From Bacillota bacterium (GTDB lineage: Bacteria; Bacillota; Clostridia; Christensenellales; Pumilibacteraceae): a DNA stretch of 64,000 nucleotides. Shown piece after piece: positions 1-7,659 of the stretch (its first letter is position 1; each line of letters begins with the position of its first letter). The notes below the pieces were generated by a model that saw only the letters and a list, made by a program, of their open reading frames with translations, did not search any database and had not been told where the DNA came from. Location: the NCBI GenBank assembly GCA_009787385.1, contig WRGC01000002.1, positions 1 to 64,000 on the forward strand, read 5' to 3'. The position numbers were made by a program, and so were the translations under genes.

Positions 1-46
1 CAAGGAGCAAGGAGCAAGGAGCAAGGAGCAAGGAGCAAGGAGCAAG
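1..46. repeat. 7-bp tandem repeat at window edge
   Basis: The window opens with six head-to-tail copies of CAAGGAG followed by a partial copy (CAAG). The array may continue to the left outside the window. No gene overlaps it. Nothing recognisable lies between it and position 162 apart from AT-rich sequence. Confidence 0.9.
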
Positions 47-162
47 CAATATCCTTTAAAACCATCCTTATTTATACTCTCATTATATCATATATCCCTG
101 TGTATGTCAACTGTATTTTGAATTTTGAAATATATACTCCTAATAAATATTTGTAAAAAATT

Positions 163-350
163 AAGAAGTGTACAAATAAAGTATATTAAGATAGAAAAAA
201 GTAACACCTAGAATAAAATCAACCTTAAAGCGTTCGGGAGTTTGGGGGATTTTTCCCACTCCAATAGCTTTTTTGGCGTCAAAAAAGAATAATGCTACTT
301 TTGTTGATTGTTTGTATCTTATTATTAATATCCGTTACTTGTATATTCTC
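163..350 (+). mobile_element. Dispersed MITE-like repeat, copy 1
   Basis: Full copy of the window-wide family. The left end contains AGTGTACAAAT and the right end closes with GTATATTCTC. The 7-mer AAAAATT flanks it exactly on both sides (156-162 and 351-357), as expected of a target duplication. The interior has the conserved AATCAAC...AGCGTT block, a GC-rich hairpin (here with changed but still pairable bases), the hairpin around GGCGTC, and GTTGATT. It lies downstream of the SPFH-like gene ending at 476. Confidence 0.85.
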
Positions 351-363
351 AAAAATTAAATAC

Positions 364-395
364 CAAAAGCACTGCATATAAATACAATGCTTTTG
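364..395 (-). terminator. Intrinsic terminator of the SPFH-like operon
   Basis: Inverted repeat CAAAAGCACTG / CAATGCTTTTG (one G-U pair) with an 11-nt loop. It lies about 80 bases after the stop of the leftward gene ending at 476. The U-tract is weak. Confidence 0.55.
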
Positions 396-475
396 CTTTT
401 ATATAGTATATTCATGTATTTAAAATATATATCAATACAAAAAAGATACACAACTTTTAACACAAAATAATTGTA

Positions 476-1375
476 CTACAACTTGGTTTCCATAATACCT
501 ACAACACTATTGTTTCTGTATTGAGTCATATGTGATTCAATTTGCTCAACAACACTTTGCATACTAGAATCCAAAAATGCCTGTATTTTGTCTAGAGACT
601 TGTCTACCAACAAAGATACTCTATCTTCTAGCATAGTCACAATATCTTTAGAAAGTGTAGAAGATTGAGATGTTGCAATTTGTGGTGCAACTTGTTTGGC
701 TGTTATTTGATGGTTTGGTTGCCTTGTATAAGCAGTCTCTATAGGGACAGCATGCACGGCTAGACTACGCAGTGGCGACATAAATTGAAGTATCTTGAAT
801 TGCAATATCCTTATACCATACTCTTGCACCATAGTGCCAAATTTGTTAAGAAGCAACTTGTCTATCTCGGGTTTTTGCTCTTCTAGATTTTTGTATTCTA
901 TCTTCTCAGTATTGATTATTTGAAGCAAAAAACCATTGAAATGCTCTAATATCTTTGGAATAATATCTTGCTTCAAATCATATTTGCTGTACTTTGGTTT
1001 AAAGTCTATCAACTTTTCTACAAAGACCTTTGAATCATCTATACACAATTTTATTACACATCTTGCCCCCAATGCCACCATAGTATTGGTTGCAACATCT
1101 CTATATTCCAAAAAATCCTTGTTAATAAATTCGTCATCTACTATCAGTTGCTTGTTGACAAAATAATACTTATGCACAGCATTCTTTTCTCGTTTGTGCG
1201 TAGTACTCTGCTCTACAATACTTTCACTAAACTGATCATTCTTGACAAAAACTACATCAAACCCACCTATAGCTTGTATATTGATACTCTTTTTTTTGTT
1301 TTCTAAATCAGAACATGTGTACAATTTGACAAGGCTAACTGTCTTGTCACCATCAAACTTTAAGTTTATTGCCAT
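476..1375 (-). CDS. SPFH-like domain protein, single unit
   Basis: 299 residues, no signal peptide or membrane segment. I place it in the SPFH-like (YdjI / virion-core-like) group by pattern. It has an N-terminal beta-rich part with VHKYYFVNK near residue 70, then a stretch of charged and hydrophobic residues ending in YGIRILQFKI near 190, the spot where SPFH domains carry their closing FGI...F strand. The C-terminal 60 residues are amphipathic and probably coiled coil. It starts 23 bases after the stop of the larger paralogue at 1399-3387, so the two form an operon. An AAGGGG motif lies upstream at a long spacing. Role unknown; SPFH proteins usually scaffold membrane or stress assemblies. 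The family call is inference from motifs and was not checked by a profile search. Confidence 0.6.
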   Translation of the reverse strand: MAINLKFDGDKTVSLVKLYTCSDLENKKKSINIQAIGGFDVVFVKNDQFSESIVEQSTTHKREKNAVHKYYFVNKQLIVDDEFINKDFLEYRDVATNTMVALGARCVIKLCIDDSKVFVEKLIDFKPKYSKYDLKQDIIPKILEHFNGFLLQIINTEKIEYKNLEEQKPEIDKLLLNKFGTMVQEYGIRILQFKILQFMSPLRSLAVHAVPIETAYTRQPNHQITAKQVAPQIATSQSSTLSKDIVTMLEDRVSLLVDKSLDKIQAFLDSSMQSVVEQIESHMTQYRNNSVVGIMETKL

Positions 1376-1398
1376 AATATTTAGGATATTCCCCTTTC

Positions 1399-3387
1399 CT
1401 AGTTGTTGCCATAAAAAGTATACGAACTAAAGTTTTGTTTAAAGGCATTGCCATCTTTACTATCTTTGCTTGCAACTTCTTCAGTACTATCACTTTGTGT
1501 CGTAGTATTATTTGGATTTTCACAATCTTTTTCAGTATCTATACCATTTTTTCTATCCTTGTCTCTATTAAACTTTTGTATTATTGTCATATCTATAGGA
1601 AATTTTTCTACATTAAACTCTAGTATTTTTACTCCAAATTTTTTGAGATATTTATTGATTGACAACAAGAATGAATCTATCAAAAATCTTCTAACTCCAT
1701 CTAAATTAACCACACTCAATTGGTTGATTATGACATACTCAATAAAATGTATATCAAACCTATAAATTATCTTTGGCAAAATTATGTCATTGATATATTG
1801 TTGATAATTTTCATCACCTATATAGTTGTCCAATATTTCAACTTCCATGCCACCATTGGCACAAATAGTAGTTATTTTGCCTGTATAGTCATCTGCAAAG
1901 TTGCTCTTACCGCTAGACCATGTAAGTTGTACAACTTCATTTTGTTTTGTTGATACAATTTCTTGTATATCTACAACAGACAAATCAAGTTTGTATATAT
2001 CAAATTCTTTTAGCTCCACACCAATTTCCATCAACTGACTATTTGCATATTCCAAAAACAACTTTGCTATACATTGATTGAATCCATTCAACTCGTCAAT
2101 TTGTACCCCATTGTGACGCCATTGTGGCATAAAATATTGAAGATAATCTATTAGTTTATCTTGTAATAAATTTTTTACACCTTCAAAATCATCTTCTATA
2201 GCAACAAAACCAGACTCTAACAAAACTTCATTCAACAAATAATAGTCAGATATACAAAACTTGTAGTTGCTAGCAACTTTTACTTGTACATCTTTATGTT
2301 CAACAGTATCATTAAATTGTACCAAATACTCTATACTATCACTATAACTATAATCAATAGGTGCTTCTATAGGTTGCAATTGTACATCAAAATTGCTTAT
2401 ACTAAAATTGTCAAACTCTATACCTATTTTATTAAACTCTCTATTGGCATAATGCAAAAACAATAGCTCTACATCATTCTTAAAGTCAACTAATTTATCG
2501 CCAAAAATACCCTTTTGACACCACTTTGGCAAGAATTGAACAACTAGATTTTGTATTTTATCATGTACTGTATTTTTGACATTGTCAATATTGGCAGACA
2601 ATGCATTTGCTCTCAAAACATTGTTGATATCATTGTGATTGATTACTTTAAAATCATAGTCACCATTTAGATTTATTTTAATATCATTGCGATTTAGACT
2701 ATCTACAAATGCTATTTGGTCTACAATACTAAAAGATTGTTGTATTTGGTCATTATTAAATTTGCGTGCTATTTCAAACTTTTCTACATCAAACGCTATA
2801 AGACTCAAACCAAATTTGGACAATGTTTGTCGCAATTTTTCTTTAAATGTATTGACAATGTCTTGCTTGTATTGGTCAATAGTAGACAATACCAAACACT
2901 TATCATCACAAAAAGCAACAAAGTGAGCTTCAAATCGCTTCAATACTATAGGTACAACCAAATTCTTCAATTCACCAACATTGTATTCTGCACTACCTTG
3001 TACCACTGTTTGCAAAAATTTTAAGGAATCAAATACTTCAAAACTCAATTTTCCATTAGGTTTTATAAAACAATCAAAACTAGGTGACAACTTTTTTAGT
3101 ACAATAGGATTGTCCATCACCCACTCATCAGACACTACTGTTCCTGTATTGATATAGGTATACTTATACACTTCATGTTTTTTAACCTTTTTATGCCTAA
3201 GCATATTTTTGGGCTTAGATGTTCTATCGTATACTAGAATATTTTTTGAGTCATCAATAGTGAGTACAATATCAAACTCTCCTCTAGTAAATACATCTAT
3301 CTTTTTCTCTCTATTATTGTCTACAACATATACTTTTGCCACATTGACAGAAGGCTTGCCATCATACTCTACTCTAAATATACCCAT
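1399..3387 (-). CDS. Large protein with four tandem SPFH-like units
   Basis: 662 residues. The N-terminus (MGIFRVEYDG) and the KYTYIN motif near residue 75 match the 299-residue neighbour, so they are paralogues. The closing motif of the SPFH-like unit recurs four times at near-constant spacing: FGLSLIAFDVEKF (about 192), IGIEFDNFSISNF (about 321), IGVELKEFDIYKL (about 455) and FGVKILEFNVEKF (about 584), that is every 129-134 residues. The last 60 residues are Asn/Ser/Asp-rich and probably disordered. No membrane segment or zinc ribbon is visible. The start has a clear AGGAG 8 bases upstream. It is the first gene of a two-gene operon. Function unknown; a multi-unit scaffold is my inference. 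Confidence 0.6.
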   Translation of the reverse strand: MGIFRVEYDGKPSVNVAKVYVVDNNREKKIDVFTRGEFDIVLTIDDSKNILVYDRTSKPKNMLRHKKVKKHEVYKYTYINTGTVVSDEWVMDNPIVLKKLSPSFDCFIKPNGKLSFEVFDSLKFLQTVVQGSAEYNVGELKNLVVPIVLKRFEAHFVAFCDDKCLVLSTIDQYKQDIVNTFKEKLRQTLSKFGLSLIAFDVEKFEIARKFNNDQIQQSFSIVDQIAFVDSLNRNDIKINLNGDYDFKVINHNDINNVLRANALSANIDNVKNTVHDKIQNLVVQFLPKWCQKGIFGDKLVDFKNDVELLFLHYANREFNKIGIEFDNFSISNFDVQLQPIEAPIDYSYSDSIEYLVQFNDTVEHKDVQVKVASNYKFCISDYYLLNEVLLESGFVAIEDDFEGVKNLLQDKLIDYLQYFMPQWRHNGVQIDELNGFNQCIAKLFLEYANSQLMEIGVELKEFDIYKLDLSVVDIQEIVSTKQNEVVQLTWSSGKSNFADDYTGKITTICANGGMEVEILDNYIGDENYQQYINDIILPKIIYRFDIHFIEYVIINQLSVVNLDGVRRFLIDSFLLSINKYLKKFGVKILEFNVEKFPIDMTIIQKFNRDKDRKNGIDTEKDCENPNNTTTQSDSTEEVASKDSKDGNAFKQNFSSYTFYGNN

Positions 3388-3457
3388 TTGATACTCCTAT
3401 TTATTGTTTATTATTATGCAATACTTTGTTAATGAATTAATAATTATATTAACAATA

Positions 3458-3486
3458 AGTTTATCAAATTTAAATACATATGTCAA
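3458..3486 (-). promoter_or_regulatory. Promoter of the SPFH-like operon
   Basis: Leftward TTGACA (3481-3486), 17-bp spacer, TAAACT (3458-3463). Predicted leader is about 65 nt, with a Shine-Dalgarno before the 3387 start. Confidence 0.5.
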
Positions 3487-3545
3487 TAATATTTATATTC
3501 TCATCAATTGCAAATATTTGTATATTAAACTAATTAGTCAATAGA

Positions 3546-3727
3546 AAGGAGTATATAAATAGATTAGATTAAGAAAGAAAGGAACAGACTTAAATAAAAA
3601 CAACCTTAAAGCGTTTGGGGGGTTGATGGGATTCCCCAAGAGCTTTTTTGGAGTCAAAACACCTGTTTTGCTGATTGTTGGTATTTTGTTGTTTAATCTA
3701 CGCTAGTTGTACCTCTCCAATAGAGTA
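3546..3727 (+). mobile_element. Dispersed MITE-like repeat, copy 2
   Basis: 182 bp from AAGGAGTATAT to TTGTACCTCTC. It is flanked exactly by CAATAGA at 3539-3545 and 3728-3734 (7-bp target duplication). The second internal hairpin is shortened. It lies between tRNA-Val and the SPFH-like operon. Confidence 0.85.
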
Positions 3728-3807
3728 GAATCAAAATTTCTGCTGCTGACAACAAAAATGACAACATGAATACAAAAATATTCTTGTTGCCAAAAGAAAA
3801 AGAAAAC

Positions 3808-3883
3808 TGGTGGAAGTTGAGGGGCTCGAACCCCCGACCCTCTGCTTGTAAGACAGACGCTCTCCCAACTGAGCTAAACTTCC
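3808..3883 (-). tRNA. tRNA-Val (anticodon UAC)
   Basis: 76 nt including an encoded CCA. Acceptor stem GGAAGTT/AACTTCC, D-arm GCTC...GAGC, anticodon stem TCTGT/GCAGA around loop CTTACAA (anticodon TAC), and T-arm with loop TTCGAGC. It decodes GUN valine codons. It stands alone, transcribed leftward, with no tRNA partners nearby. Confidence 0.95.
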
Positions 3884-4032
3884 AAATGAACATATTGGTA
3901 TTATACCAAATATCATTTGAATATGCAAGTAATTTAAAGCTATTTTAGTATTTTTTAATACATATAAATAGAAAATTACAACGAATTCACCAAATAAATT
4001 AGATGTGATTTAATTATTTACAACAAAAACAC

Positions 4033-4731
4033 TTACACATCATCCAACTGACTATACAACTGTTGCTTGTCATCTAGTTGTTTGTGTCTATTTTGGACGG
4101 ATTTTAACAGATTTTCTAAAGGTTTGTACAAAAAAAATGTTATTAATGTCACAGGTATCAACCACATTAGATTGAAAGGCAAGACAGCTACCCACAAATA
4201 AATGTTGTAAAAATTGTCTACAGTTATATCAGCATATAAAGGTTTTAACCAATCTACTATCGGTTGCATACCTCCATACAAGAGCTCAGCATACATAGGT
4301 ATTATGATATACCTATTAGATATAATTGCCACAAATGTACCAACTATTACTGCCACCCCCATTGCAATCAATGCATTAATCCTTGTCTTTCGTCTACTAT
4401 AAATAAGCCAAACTGGCAATACAACTGCCACACCCAAAATAAAGTCAGACAACGGACCAATATACATTGTCTCACCACCAAATGGCAAAGAAAGCAACCC
4501 TCTCACTACAACAGTAGTAAGCCCTCCGTACAATCCCAACATAAATGTAGCAAGCAAAATGGGTATCACACTCAAATTAACTTGCAAAAAACTAGGAAAA
4601 AATGGAAAAGCAGGCAATCTAGCAAACTGATAAAGCACAAAACTCAAAGCAGACAACAATGCAATAGTAACAATATTGTGTATTGTAAAAAATTTAGGCT
4701 GATGTATATTGATTATATTTGTATTACCCAT
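4033..4731 (-). CDS. ribU: Riboflavin ECF transporter S component
   Basis: 232 residues with about six hydrophobic segments and a hydrophilic Gln/Asp-rich C-terminal tail. The membrane-embedded subunit binds riboflavin and works with a shared EcfA/EcfA'/EcfT energising module, which is not encoded here. The N-terminal segment (SALSFVLYQFARLPAFPF) and a long extracytoplasmic loop between the last segments fit RibU. The decisive evidence is the FMN riboswitch directly upstream (4841-4966). Start at 4731: the only nearby Shine-Dalgarno-like AGGA is inside the terminator hairpin that ends next to the ATG, so transcription and translation are probably controlled together by FMN. Confidence 0.9.
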   Translation of the reverse strand: MGNTNIINIHQPKFFTIHNIVTIALLSALSFVLYQFARLPAFPFFPSFLQVNLSVIPILLATFMLGLYGGLTTVVVRGLLSLPFGGETMYIGPLSDFILGVAVVLPVWLIYSRRKTRINALIAMGVAVIVGTFVAIISNRYIIIPMYAELLYGGMQPIVDWLKPLYADITVDNFYNIYLWVAVLPFNLMWLIPVTLITFFLYKPLENLLKSVQNRHKQLDDKQQLYSQLDDV

Positions 4732-4762
4732 AAAAAAATCCTAAAGAAAATATTGCTTTAGG
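4732..4762 (-). terminator. Riboswitch expression platform: terminator touching the start codon
   Basis: Stem CCTAAAG/CTTTAGG (7 bp, 9-nt loop) followed by seven U and then the ribU ATG. The AGGA of the 3' arm is the only Shine-Dalgarno candidate, so the hairpin can both stop transcription and hide the ribosome site. Confidence 0.75.
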
Positions 4763-4840
4763 GGTAAAAACAAGTATAAATTTGTAGCAAAACAAAAACA
4801 CTACTGCATACAAAGGCAAAACAAAATTTGGTCATTGTAT

Positions 4841-4966
4841 CAACTTATCTCATCCAGACTATACTGTCGGTTGAGGAATTTCACCTCATCAAGCTTAAAA
4901 CTGTATCCAGTCAAGCGTCACGGACTATACCGTCGGTGGAGAATTTCGCTCCGCCCCTAAGTTGAT
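4841..4966 (-). promoter_or_regulatory. FMN riboswitch (RFN element)
   Basis: The reverse strand shows the conserved RFN pattern: an AGGGGCGGAG opening, GAAATTCTCCACC, GACGGTATAGTCCGTGACG, a variable arm, GATGAGGTGAAATTCCTC, and ACCGACAGTATAGTCTGGATG, closed by complementary ends near 4841 and 4966. It senses FMN and normally turns off flavin synthesis or uptake genes when FMN is plentiful. It is followed by the terminator at 4732-4762 and ribU. Confidence 0.95.
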
Positions 4967-5020
4967 TTTAGTATAACATAAATAGTAATCATTGTCAAAT
5001 ATTTTTAGGCTTAGCAATGC

Positions 5021-5209
5021 CATATGTGACAACGATATTATTAAACATAAATACAAACTTTCAACAAAGCCAACTATATTCTTTTTTGACGCCAAAAAAG
5101 AATCAAAAAAGCTCTTGGGGAATCCACCCAAACCCCCGAACGCTTTTGGTTGTTTTTATTTTATTTGTTACTTCCTTCCATATTAATATACTCTGTTTGT
5201 ACACTTACC
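5021..5209 (-). mobile_element. Dispersed MITE-like repeat, copy 3
   Basis: Reverse-orientation copy with ends TGTGACAACG and TTTGTACACTT. The internal TTCTTTTTTGACGCC...AAAAAAGAA hairpin and the GC-rich arm are present. It sits between the mutS2 stop and the riboswitch. No clean target duplication was found. Confidence 0.8.
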
Positions 5210-5262
5210 AACACAATAATGTGACAAAACTAGATACACACAATAATAAGTCTTTGCTTATA

Positions 5263-7635
5263 TTATTTCAACTCCAACATAGTTACGCCACCATCACCTT
5301 CACCATATCCACCATACCGAAATTGCTTGGTATATCGTTGACGCATGAGATGTTGTTGTATCCCCCTACCCAATGCTCCACTACCCTTGCCATGAACTAT
5401 CCTTATGTGTTTTTGTCCTGTAACTTGACATTGTTCTACAAACTCATCTAACAATACAATAGCATCAAATACTTTTTGCCCTATCAACATAATTTCTTTC
5501 CAAACAATTTCTTGATTATCTGTAGACTTTGATACATTAGATAAATCAAATTTATCTTTAGGTTTGGGTTTAATTCTTTTTTGTATAGTATTAAAATCTT
5601 GAGGATTAGCTAAATTGTTTAAGTCGCAATTTATAGATATATTTCCCAAAGTTACTTCTATCTTGTTGTCCAATCTAATTGTCTTGACTGTCCCTATAGA
5701 GTTGATATTAATTATTACAACTCTGTCACCCTTTTTAGGAAAAGTAGTTAGTGGAGACAAAACTTGCTCACTATTATAATTGTCAAAGTTTATGTTGTCT
5801 AAATTATTCTTTAGTGTTCTAGCTTCAAACAATGCCTTTTCATCTGCTCTTTGAAGTTTTTGTTTGATTTGTTCTATAATGTTTTCGGCTTTATGTTTGG
5901 CATTTTCTATTAGTTGCTCACCCATCTTTTGAGATTTATTTCTAAGCTCATTAAGTTTATTCTCAAATTTTTGTTTTTCTCTAATGGCAAAATCTATCTC
6001 TTGAGAGAGTTGCAAATTTTTCTGTGTTATTTCTTGTCTTTGAATATCTATGTTTGCTATCTCTACTTGCATATGTCTCAACAATTTTTCAAATAATATA
6101 GTATCATTAGATAGCGTTTGATATGCCATATCTACAATCTGTCGTGGCAATCCCAAATTGCTAGCTATAGACAATGCAAAACTAGCACCGGGAATATTCA
6201 TGACAAGTCTATAAGTTGGGGATAGAGTATTTTGGTCAAATTGCATAGATGCATTTGCAACTGTATTTTGTGTAGTAGCATACTCTTTAAGTTGATGATA
6301 GTGTGAAGTAATTACACAACTACAACATATTGTTTGCAAATACTTAACCACACCCAAAGCTATTGCTGCACCCTCTTGAGGGTCTGTACCACTGCCCAAT
6401 TCGTCCAAAAGCAACAAAGAATTTTTGGTTGTATTTTTTAATAATAATGCAAGATTGCTAATATGTGCCGAAAATGTAGACAATGATTGCTCTATACTCT
6501 GCCCATCACCTATGAGACAGTGTATATTGTCAAACACACTCACAGTTGCTTGATTGCATGGAACAAATATCCCACAACTAGCCATAGCACAACACAATCC
6601 CACTATCTTTAGTGCAACAGTCTTTCCACCTGTATTAGGTCCTGATATAATCAGTATAGACTTTTCACCCCCAACTTTGATACTGATAGGTACACATATA
6701 TCTACTGCCAAAAGTGGATGCCTTGCATCAACTAAGTCTACTATACCTTTGTTGTTGAGTATAGGCAAAATACTTTTGGTAGCAATACTATATTCGGCTT
6801 TTGCAAATATTATATCTAGACTTATCAACACTTCAAATATTGATGTGAGTTGTTCACAATATTGTCCAACAGTACTTGAAAGTTCTCCCAAAATACGCTC
6901 GCACTCTACACTCTCTTGTGACAAAAATTCTCTCAAATCATTGTTGGCTTGAACTATTTCAAATGGTTCTATATATACAGTGCTACCTGTACTAGACTGG
7001 TCGTGAAACAATCCATCTACACTACCCCGATACTCTGCCTTAACAGACAAAACAAATCGCCCTTGTCTTTGCGTAACAAAACTATCTTGTAGGTATTGCC
7101 CATATTTACCTCCTCTCATAAAGCTAGAAAGTCTAGATTGCAACCTATAATTGGCTGTAGATATGTTCTTTCGTATTTCCTTTAGATTATTGCTTGCTGT
7201 ATCTAGTATAATGTTGTTATCAATACTTGTACTCAACAAATTTCTAAGTACAGACAAATCACTTATACCACTAAACTTAGATGCCAATGGATTGTTTCTA
7301 CCTGCCCAAACACTACTACTCTTTATACTTTTCACCAAACTATCATATGACTGCAATAATTGCAAAATATTGTACAATTCACCACAGTTACAAATAGCCC
7401 CAATACCACATTTTGTGATAATAGGGGCAATGTCATGGAACACTTTAATTGGATTTTTGGCCACAATCAAATAATCAACTGCTGATTGAGTATCTTTGAG
7501 CAAATCCTGAACAATAACAATATCAAATTCTGGCTCAGTCTTCAACAATACGGCCGTAGACGCATTGGAGATACAGTACTCACCTACTCTAGCTAATACA
7601 CTATCTAGTTGCAATTTGTATAAATTTATATTCAT
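5263..7635 (-). CDS. mutS2: MutS2 family ATPase/nuclease
   Basis: 790 residues from the ATG at 7635; an in-frame TTG at 7653 would add six residues, and neither has a convincing Shine-Dalgarno. Domains in order: core and clamp helices, ABC-type ATPase with Walker A GPNTGGKT, a long coiled region, and a C-terminal Smr domain with HGKGSGALG. MutS2 recognises branched DNA and suppresses recombination, and in Bacillus also rescues collided ribosomes. It begins about 25 bases after the pheT stop and is probably cotranscribed with it, as is common in Bacillota. Length is normal for the family. Confidence 0.95.
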   Translation of the reverse strand: MNINLYKLQLDSVLARVGEYCISNASTAVLLKTEPEFDIVIVQDLLKDTQSAVDYLIVAKNPIKVFHDIAPIITKCGIGAICNCGELYNILQLLQSYDSLVKSIKSSSVWAGRNNPLASKFSGISDLSVLRNLLSTSIDNNIILDTASNNLKEIRKNISTANYRLQSRLSSFMRGGKYGQYLQDSFVTQRQGRFVLSVKAEYRGSVDGLFHDQSSTGSTVYIEPFEIVQANNDLREFLSQESVECERILGELSSTVGQYCEQLTSIFEVLISLDIIFAKAEYSIATKSILPILNNKGIVDLVDARHPLLAVDICVPISIKVGGEKSILIISGPNTGGKTVALKIVGLCCAMASCGIFVPCNQATVSVFDNIHCLIGDGQSIEQSLSTFSAHISNLALLLKNTTKNSLLLLDELGSGTDPQEGAAIALGVVKYLQTICCSCVITSHYHQLKEYATTQNTVANASMQFDQNTLSPTYRLVMNIPGASFALSIASNLGLPRQIVDMAYQTLSNDTILFEKLLRHMQVEIANIDIQRQEITQKNLQLSQEIDFAIREKQKFENKLNELRNKSQKMGEQLIENAKHKAENIIEQIKQKLQRADEKALFEARTLKNNLDNINFDNYNSEQVLSPLTTFPKKGDRVVIININSIGTVKTIRLDNKIEVTLGNISINCDLNNLANPQDFNTIQKRIKPKPKDKFDLSNVSKSTDNQEIVWKEIMLIGQKVFDAIVLLDEFVEQCQVTGQKHIRIVHGKGSGALGRGIQQHLMRQRYTKQFRYGGYGEGDGGVTMLELK

Positions 7636-7659
7636 AAAACTAGTGCAATACAACTATCA

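Noticed and set aside
1-46. The CAAGGAG array as part of a CRISPR
   Set aside because: Units are 7 bp with no spacers; a simple tandem repeat.
3693-3948. ORFs on both strands over the tRNA-Val gene
   Set aside because: The sequence is fully explained by the tRNA and by repeat copy 2.
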